The notes below the pieces were generated by a model, which worked only from the letters and a program-made list of their open reading frames with translations, was not told the origin of the DNA and made no database searches. A stretch of DNA of 64,000 bases from contig CAZOYW010000008.1 in the NCBI GenBank assembly GCA_964584165.1, positions 1 through 64,000 on the forward strand. The letters run 5' to 3'. Every line of letters starts with the position of its first letter. Position 1 is the stretch's first letter. Both the position numbers and the translations under genes were made by a program. This DNA is from CAZKCI01 sp964584165 (GTDB lineage Bacteria; Auribacterota; Erginobacteria; Erginobacterales; CAZKCI01). Below, piece by piece: positions 59,106-64,000 of the stretch.

Positions 59106-59618
59106 ATGCGGAGGAAGCTCCGGAAAAGTGACGTGTCCGCCCGCGCGGCCCGCGTCCGTTTCCTGGTCCTGGATGTGGACGGCGTCCTGACCGACGGCCG
59201 GATACTCCTCGATGCCGCCGGAGGGGAACTGAAGGCCTTCCACGTTCGCGACGGCTCGGCGATCGCGCGCGCTCTTTCCGCCGGGATCGAGGTGGCGTTC
59301 CTGAGCGGCCGGAAATCGCCGGCCGTCCTCCGGCGCGCGCGGGAGCTCGGGGTGACGGTGGTCCGGCAGGGGGTCCGGCGGAAGGCGTCCGCCTTCCGCG
59401 CCCTCGCGCTCCGGCGGGGCTGGCCGCTCGGCGAGACCGCGGCCGTCGGAGACGATCTCCCCGACCGGGAAATCCTGGCGGCGGCGGGTTTCGCCGCCAC
59501 GCCCGCGGACGGCCATCCCGGCCTCGACCCGGTCGTCGATTACCGCTGCCGCCGCCGCGGCGGAGAGGGGGCGGTGATGGAAGTCGTCGACCTCATCCTG
59601 TCCGCCCGCAGAACATGA
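59106..59618 (+). CDS. kdsC: Kdo-8-phosphate phosphatase
   Basis: The 170-residue HAD phosphatase, without a cap domain, has FLVLDVDGVLTDGRILLDAAG, FHVRDGSAIARAL, AFLSGRKSPAV and AAVGDDLPDREILAAAGF. It releases Kdo from Kdo-8-phosphate. ATG 59106 is chosen over TTG 59100, which lies within the repeat arm. It overlaps lptC by 4 nt. Confidence 0.94.
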   Translation: MRRKLRKSDVSARAARVRFLVLDVDGVLTDGRILLDAAGGELKAFHVRDGSAIARALSAGIEVAFLSGRKSPAVLRRARELGVTVVRQGVRRKASAFRALALRRGWPLGETAAVGDDLPDREILAAAGFAATPADGHPGLDPVVDYRCRRRGGEGAVMEVVDLILSARRT

Positions 59619-60076
59619 AACGTGATCCAGCCATCGCGGCGCTGGCCCTCGGGGCGGCACTCGCCCTCGTCTGCCTCCCGGCCGTCCGGGGGCAGACGCC
59701 GCCCCTGGCGGCCGACCAGCAGATCGGCGGGGGCTTCGAGCGCTTCATCCCGGACCAGGCGGGCGAGATCGCCTGGGTTCTCAAGGGGACCATGGCCAAG
59801 TTTCTCTCCCGGCAGATGATCGAGATCGGCGGCCTCCTCGCCCAATCCTACGATCCCGAGACCGGGGACCTCAAGATCCAGGTCGACCGGGTGATCTTCA
59901 ACTCCCGCACCAACGAGGTGTCGGCCGGCGACGAGCGGGTGACCCTGCGCCGGGAAGGGATGGTCCTCACCGGGCGGGGAATCGCCTGGGATCCCAAGGC
60001 GAAGACGGTCCGGGTGATGGAGGACATCCGGGTCCTGATCAAGGAGCAGGGGAACCAGGGGCTGTTCCCGCTATGA
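59615..60076 (+). CDS. lptC: LptC-like periplasmic LPS export protein
   Basis: The 153-residue protein has a signal or anchor segment (ALALGAALALVCLPAVRG) and a short beta-taco domain: DLKIQVDRVIFNSRTNEVSAGDERVTLRREGMVLTGRGIAWDPKAKTVRVMEDIRVLI. It sits between kdsC and lptA, the conserved place of lptC. Membership is assigned from position plus the LptC/OstA-like repeat pattern. The N-terminal third (about 27-65) is not similar to known LptC. Confidence 0.8.
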   Translation: MKRDPAIAALALGAALALVCLPAVRGQTPPLAADQQIGGGFERFIPDQAGEIAWVLKGTMAKFLSRQMIEIGGLLAQSYDPETGDLKIQVDRVIFNSRTNEVSAGDERVTLRREGMVLTGRGIAWDPKAKTVRVMEDIRVLIKEQGNQGLFPL

Positions 60077-60552
60077 TCGCGGCCCTCCTCCTCGGCGCGC
60101 TGGCCCTCGCCTCCGCGACGCCTCCGCCCGCGCCCAGCCCCACTCCGGCCGAAGACTGGACCGTGGTGACCTGCGACGGCAACCTGACGGTCGATTACGA
60201 AAAGAACCTGGTCACCTTCTACCGCAACGCGCTGATCAAGAACCCCCGGGGGACGCTGCGCTCGGAGAAGCTGGTCATCCACTTCTCCGACCGGGGGAAG
60301 ACCGTGGAGAAGGCGGAGGCCCTGGGCGGAGTGACGGTCGAGATGGGACAGCGGAGAGGCCGCTCGGACACGGTGGTATACTACCCGCAGGAGAAAAAGG
60401 TGGTCATGGCCGGCCAGGCGACGATCAGCCAGGCGGAAGGCACGGTCCGGGGGGAGACGATCACCTTTTTCCTCGACCGCCAGGAGATGCGGGTGGAGGG
60501 GGCGCCGGGGGTAAACGTGGTCCCCGAGAAGGACGTGGAAATCGGATTCTGA
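60073..60552 (+). CDS. lptA: LptA-like periplasmic LPS bridge protein
   Basis: The 159-residue protein has a short signal (MIAALLLGALALASATPPPAP) and the OstA fold: CDGNLTVDYEKNLVTFYRNALIKNPRGTLRSEKLVIHFSDRGKTVEKAEALGGVTVEM, then VVYYPQEKKVVMAGQATISQAEGTVRGETITFFLDRQEMRVEGAPG. It carries LPS across the periplasm to LptD. It overlaps lptC and is followed by lptB. Confidence 0.9.
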   Translation: MIAALLLGALALASATPPPAPSPTPAEDWTVVTCDGNLTVDYEKNLVTFYRNALIKNPRGTLRSEKLVIHFSDRGKTVEKAEALGGVTVEMGQRRGRSDTVVYYPQEKKVVMAGQATISQAEGTVRGETITFFLDRQEMRVEGAPGVNVVPEKDVEIGF

Positions 60553-60619
60553 GCCGTGGGCCCGGGAGGCGGTTCGCGGGCAAATACTTTTACCCGCGGC
60601 GCCGCGCCGCGCGGGGAAA

Positions 60620-61345
60620 ATGAACGAGATCTTAAGAACCGAGAACCTGGTCAAGATGTACAAGTACCGCAAGGTGGTGGACAACGTCTGCCTTTCGGTG
60701 AACCAGGGGGAGATCGTGGGCCTGCTCGGCCCCAACGGCGCGGGCAAGACCACTACCTTTTACATGGTGGTGGGGCTGATCAAGGCCAGCGCGGGGAGCG
60801 TCTTCTTCAGCCGGCAGGACATCACCCGCTGGCCGATGTCCCGGCGGGCCCGGCTCGGCATCAGCTACCTTTCCCAGGAGCCGTCGATCTTCCGCAACCT
60901 CACGGTCGAGGAGAATCTGCTGGCCATCCTGGAGACGCTGCGGTTGAAGAGGTCCGCCCGCCGCCGCCGGGCCCGGGAGCTTCTGACCGAACTAGGCATC
61001 GAGCACCTAGCGAATAACAAGGCCTACACCCTCTCCGGGGGAGAGCGTCGACGGCTCGAGATCTCGCGGGCCCTGGTGATCTCCCCCAAGCTCATGCTCC
61101 TGGACGAGCCCTTCTCCGGAGTCGACCCGATCGCGGTCTTCGACGTCCAGCAGATTATCCGGGACCTGAAGAAGAAGGGGATGGGGATACTGATCACCGA
61201 CCACAACGTCCGCGAGACCCTTTCCATCACCGACCGTTCCTATATCATGTTCGAGAGCCGCATCCTCATCTCCGGGACCAGCGAGGAGCTGACCAACAAC
61301 CCGCAGGCCCGGGAGATCTACCTGGGGGAAAAGTTCACCATGTGA
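60620..61345 (+). CDS. lptB: LPS export ABC transporter ATPase LptB
   Basis: The 241-residue ATPase has Walker A GPNGAGKTTTFYM, Q-loop YLSQEPSIFRNLTVEENL, signature LSGGERRRLEISRAL, Walker B LMLLDEPFSGVDPIAV and switch His in ITDHNVRETL. The PSIFR segment and the ...FSGVDP... form are LptB-specific. It powers LPS extraction with LptFG, whose genes are not in this window. The usual downstream rpoN is absent. Confidence 0.96.
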   Translation: MNEILRTENLVKMYKYRKVVDNVCLSVNQGEIVGLLGPNGAGKTTTFYMVVGLIKASAGSVFFSRQDITRWPMSRRARLGISYLSQEPSIFRNLTVEENLLAILETLRLKRSARRRRARELLTELGIEHLANNKAYTLSGGERRRLEISRALVISPKLMLLDEPFSGVDPIAVFDVQQIIRDLKKKGMGILITDHNVRETLSITDRSYIMFESRILISGTSEELTNNPQAREIYLGEKFTM

Positions 61346-61368
61346 ATTCGCCCGAGAAGGCGAATGCA

Positions 61369-61470
61369 CGGTTCAGCGGTTCAACGATGGCAGGGTTCAG
61401 CGGTTCACGGTTCAAGGGTTCAACGGTTGATGAAAGCTCATGAACCTCTGAACCCCTGAACCGTGAACCT
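61369..61470. repeat. Inverted word repeat, family B (copy 4)
   Basis: CGGTTCAGCGGTTCAACG, GGGTTCAGCGGTTCACGG and GGTTCAAGGGTTCAACGGTT pair with TGAACCTCTGAACCCCTGAA and CCGTGAACC. A small ATTCGCC/GGCGAAT hairpin precedes it. It ends before the hpf Shine-Dalgarno AAAGGAGGT. Confidence 0.9.
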
Positions 61471-61494
61471 TCGGTCCAAAGGAGGTATCCGGAA

Positions 61495-62007
61495 ATGCAG
61501 ATCACAATCACGGTCCGGCACGGGGACGTCGCCGCGGAGATCAAGGAGCACGCCCGTAGCCTGCTCGAGCGCTGCGAGCGCGTCTGGCCGAAGGCCACCG
61601 ACGCCCACATGATCATCCAGGCGGAGAAACGGGGGTACGCGGTCGAAGTGAACCTGAACCCCGGGGGCCCCCCGATCAGCCTGCGGACCCGGGACAAGGA
61701 CTTGCGGGCGGCCATCGACGAGGTGGCGGAGAAGGCCGTCCGCCGCCTGGAGAAGATCAAGGAGCGGGCCGGGGATCGGAGGCGCCGCCTGGTCCCCGCC
61801 CCGGCGGCCCCGGTCGAGCTGCCGGGGGACGTCCCCCGGCTGGTGCGCGAGGAGAATTTCGAGATCCGGACGCTCAGCGAACGGGAGGCCTCCCTCCACA
61901 TGCGCGCCTCGAGCCTCGCCTTCCTCGTCTACCGGGACGAGGCGACGAAGCGGGTGTGCATCGTCTACCGGAAGCACGACGGCAATCTGGGTCTCATAGA
62001 ACTCTAG
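61495..62007 (+). CDS. hpf: Long-form ribosome hibernation promoting factor
   Basis: The 170-residue protein has the HPF/RaiA N-terminal domain (ITITVRHGDVAAEIKEHARSLLERCERVWPKATDAHMIIQAEKRGYAVEVNLN) and a C-terminal dimerisation domain (FEIRTLSEREASLHMRASSLAFLVYRDEATKRVCIVYRKHDGNLGLIEL). It dimerises 70S ribosomes at rest. A strong Shine-Dalgarno GGAGGT precedes the ATG. Confidence 0.93.
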   Translation: MQITITVRHGDVAAEIKEHARSLLERCERVWPKATDAHMIIQAEKRGYAVEVNLNPGGPPISLRTRDKDLRAAIDEVAEKAVRRLEKIKERAGDRRRRLVPAPAAPVELPGDVPRLVREENFEIRTLSEREASLHMRASSLAFLVYRDEATKRVCIVYRKHDGNLGLIEL

Positions 62008-62064
62008 TCGGCGGACCTCGCCGGCTCAATGATCGCCCTCCGCGGCGGAGGTCACGGGGAAGTT

Positions 62065-62200
62065 GATGGGTAAGGGTAAAGCTATTGGTCTGGTCGATGG
62101 GTTAGGGTAAGGTGTGGCCTGGCAAGCGTTATTCGTCGTCCACGCGACCCCACCATTGACCTTACCCATTTTCCAAACCCACTTCATAACCCTAACCCAC
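62065..62200. repeat. Inverted word repeat, family A (copy 2)
   Basis: GATGGGTAAGGGTAAAGC, TGGTCTGGTCGATGGGTTAG versus GACCTTACCCATTTTCC, AAACCCACTTCATAACCC. It lies between hpf and hprK. Confidence 0.9.
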
Positions 62201-62211
62201 GGACTATCTTT

Positions 62212-63156
62212 ATGAAGGGCATCACCGTTCGCCAGTTCTACGAGAACCTCTCCTCGCGCCTGCGCCTGACCCTGGCCGCGGGGGAGAAGGGCCTGAAACG
62301 GCGCATCCTGGTCTCGGCCCTTAACCGCCCCGGCCTGGCCCTCTGCGGCCACTTCAGGCATTTCGCCTTCCGCCGCGGCCAGGTGCTGGGGAAGGTCGAG
62401 ATCATGTATCTGCGCGGTCTGCCCGCGGCCGACCGGCGGGCGGTCCTCAAGCGCTTTCTGGCCCAGCGCATCCCCTTCTGCATCATCGCCCGCAACTACG
62501 CCCCGCCCGGCGAGCTTCTGGAGGAGGCGGACCGCCTGGGGATCCCGGTCTTCCGTTCGCCGCTGCTCACCATCCGCCTGATGAGCGTCTGCACGATCTA
62601 CCTGGAGGAAACCCTCGCGCCCCATACCTCGATTATCGCCAACCTGGTCGAGGTCTACGGAGTGGGGGTCCTGATCATGGGCAAGAGCGGAGTGGGCAAG
62701 AGCGAGTGCACCCTCTCCCTGGTCGAGCGCGGCCACCGCCTGATCAGCGACGACATGGTCCACGTCCGCCTGGTGGAGGGCGAGAACCTGCTCGGGGAGG
62801 GGTCGGAGCTGACTCGTTTTCACATGGAGATCCGGGGGCTGGGGATCATCAACGTCGGGACCCTCTTCGGCGCCGGCTGCGTCCGCCAGCGGAAGCGCAT
62901 CGACCTGGCGGTCACCCTGGAGCAGTGGGACCCCGAGAAGGAGTACGAGCGCCTGGGGCTGGACGAGGGGCGCCATACCCTTCTGGGAGTGACCATCCCC
63001 CATCTCCTTATCCCCGTCCGGCCCGGCCGCGATCTCGCGCTTTTGATCGAGGTGGCCGCCCTCAACCATCGGATCAAGATGATGGGCTACCACCCGGCCC
63101 AGGCGCTCGACCGCCAGATCAAGGAGCGGATGCGGAGAGGGCCAAAAGAAGAGTAA
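62212..63156 (+). CDS. hprK: HPr kinase/phosphorylase
   Basis: Phosphorylates and dephosphorylates HPr on Ser46. The 314-residue protein has an N-terminal Mur-like domain and a C-terminal kinase domain with VEVYGVGVLIMGKSGVGKSECTLSL (Walker A), HRLISDDMVHVRL, the HprK signature EIRGLGIINVGTLFG and EKEYERLGLDEG...IPVRPGRDLALLIEVAALNHRIKMMGYHPA. With HPr and EI next to it but no EII genes in view, a regulatory rather than sugar-uptake role is likely. Confidence 0.96.
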   Translation: MKGITVRQFYENLSSRLRLTLAAGEKGLKRRILVSALNRPGLALCGHFRHFAFRRGQVLGKVEIMYLRGLPAADRRAVLKRFLAQRIPFCIIARNYAPPGELLEEADRLGIPVFRSPLLTIRLMSVCTIYLEETLAPHTSIIANLVEVYGVGVLIMGKSGVGKSECTLSLVERGHRLISDDMVHVRLVEGENLLGEGSELTRFHMEIRGLGIINVGTLFGAGCVRQRKRIDLAVTLEQWDPEKEYERLGLDEGRHTLLGVTIPHLLIPVRPGRDLALLIEVAALNHRIKMMGYHPAQALDRQIKERMRRGPKEE

Positions 63157-63184
63157 TAACCTAGCCTTCGCCCATTGACTAGTA

Positions 63185-63457
63185 GTGAAAGAGATCACCA
63201 AGACCATCCTCATCGGGAACAAGCTCGGCTTGCACGCCCGCCCGGCCGCCCAACTCGTCAAGGTGGCGAGCAGGTTCTCCTCCGACATCGTCTTCGTCCG
63301 CGGGGGGGAAAAGGTGAACGCCAAGTCCATCATGGGCGTGCTCATGCTCGCCGCTCCCCAGGGGACGTCCCTGCGGGTGATCGCGAGCGGCGAGGACGCC
63401 GCCCAGGCGGTCCGGGAGATCGAATCCCTGGTGGAAGGTAAGTTCGGCGAGGAATGA
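63185..63457 (+). CDS. ptsH: Phosphocarrier protein HPr
   Basis: The 90-residue protein has EI-phosphorylated His in LGLHARPAAQLV and HprK-target Ser in VNAKSIMGVLMLAA. The start is GTG 63185. It follows hprK by 28 bp and precedes ptsI, separated by a family A repeat. Confidence 0.96.
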   Translation: MKEITKTILIGNKLGLHARPAAQLVKVASRFSSDIVFVRGGEKVNAKSIMGVLMLAAPQGTSLRVIASGEDAAQAVREIESLVEGKFGEE

Positions 63458-63516
63458 TCGTGATCGGAGCGTTGTGTTTGCCGCGCGCGGCCGGCGATCC
63501 AACTCAATATGATGGT

Positions 63517-63628
63517 GATGGGTTAAGGTTAAGAAGTGGGTCTGGTCGATGGGTCAGGTCATGGGTGCGGCGCTTCCACCCATTAACCTAACCCATATAC
63601 CAAACCCACCTCCTGACCCTTACCCATC
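63517..63628. repeat. Inverted word repeat, family A (copy 3)
   Basis: GATGGGTTAAGGTTAAG, AAGTGGGTCTGG, GATGGGTCAGG and ATGGGTG mirror CACCCATTAACCTAACCC, CAAACCCACCTCCTGACCC and TTACCCATC. Four words occur in each arm. Confidence 0.9.
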
Positions 63629-63656
63629 GGCTGTTAGTCTCAACCGACTGTCGCTT

Positions 63657-64000
63657 ATGAACAAGGAGCTCATTTTCGAGGGCGTCGCCGCCTCCCCCGG
63701 TGTGGTGATGGGCAAGGCCCACCTCTTCAACATCGAGGAGGCGACCGTCGCCCCCCGGACCATCCGGGAGGAGGAGGTCCCGGCCGAGGTCGCCCGCTTT
63801 GAGGACGCCCTGATCGCCACCCGCAAGGAGCTGATGGAGATCCGCAAGGAGCTCGCCCAGCGCCTGGACCGGGATCAGACCTCGCTCTTCGACGCCCACC
63901 TCCTGGTGGTCGAGGACCGGGCCCTGATCGAGGAAGTGGTGCGGGGGATCGAGGCCAAGCGGGTCAACGCGGAGCACGTCTTCCAGGAGGTGATCCGGAA
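63657..64000 (+). CDS. ptsI: Phosphoenolpyruvate-protein phosphotransferase EI (3' end outside window)
   Basis: The first 114 residues (MNKELIFEGVAASPGVVMGKAHLFNIEEATV...) match the N-terminus of EI, which begins with a swivelling phosphohistidine domain and an HPr-binding helical region (RKELMEIRKELAQRLDRDQTSLFDAHLLVVEDRALIEEV). EI transfers phosphate from PEP to HPr. The active-site His region lies beyond the window end. The ATG at 63657 sits 28 bp after the repeat. Confidence 0.93.
   Translation, partial: MNKELIFEGVAASPGVVMGKAHLFNIEEATVAPRTIREEEVPAEVARFEDALIATRKELMEIRKELAQRLDRDQTSLFDAHLLVVEDRALIEEVVRGIEAKRVNAEHVFQEVIR

Noticed and set aside
61369..61470. Riboswitch in front of hpf
   Set aside because: The structure is fully explained by the family B inverted word repeat, which also occurs before unrelated genes. 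No conserved aptamer elements recognised.

Overview
This is a GC-rich, gene-dense piece of a Gram-negative (diderm) bacterial chromosome. The 100-base run of N at 16798-16897 is a scaffold gap, so it is a draft or metagenome-derived assembly. The content includes complete Kdo and heptose pathways, lipid A acylation and phosphorylation, the Lpt export genes, HPr kinase with HPr and EI but no sugar-specific EII, RicT beside holB, AddAB-like recombination genes and many small intergenic palindromes. This would fit an uncultured lineage such as Omnitrophota or another PVC-related group. That placement is inference from gene content only.

Layout. 1-1.7 kb: edge of a mobile island (helix-turn-helix protein, tyrosine recombinase) beside tRNA-Arg(CCG), followed by a damaged tRNA-like copy. 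1.7-16.8 kb: housekeeping genes, namely RNase PH, XTP pyrophosphatase, an MFS permease, a heptosyltransferase-like GT9, radA, ispD and ispF, aminoacyl-tRNA synthetase genes (a GluRS-like protein, cysS, a MetRS), tmk, holB and ricT. 17-25.3 kb: nucleotide-sugar enzymes and lptD. 25.4-34.5 kb: an IspH-UbiA fusion, an AddB/AddA pair and small membrane proteins. 34.6-40 kb, mostly minus strand: a beta-CASP lipoprotein, htpX, lemA and an SGNH hydrolase. 40-53.6 kb: LPS core and lipid A genes, comprising a RibK-like/WaaA fusion, lpxK, an LpxL-like acyltransferase, heptosyltransferases, a sugar kinase, GT4 and GT2 transferases and an O-antigen ligase. 53.8-64 kb: a tightly overlapping operon of a conserved unknown gene, hldE kinase, gmhB, kdsB, kdsA, kdsD, kdsC, lptC, lptA and lptB, then hpf, hprK, ptsH and the start of ptsI.

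How they work together. hldE kinase and gmhB feed ADP-heptose synthesis, kdsD/A/C/B make CMP-Kdo, and WaaA, LpxK and the acyltransferase finish Kdo-lipid A. The GT9, GT4 and GT2 enzymes and the ligase extend it, and LptB/C/A/D export it. Most junctions in the last operon are ATGA overlaps, which implies translational coupling.

Unusual points. The GluRS-like and MetRS proteins have altered class I signature motifs. There are two uncommon fusions (RibK-like/WaaA and IspH/UbiA). One exported beta-CASP protein carries TPRs and an Ada-like zinc module. Intergenic space is filled with inverted repeats built from short degenerate words of about 9-13 nt. Several word families recur at 3-5 loci, and many elements contain a stop codon or abut a start codon.
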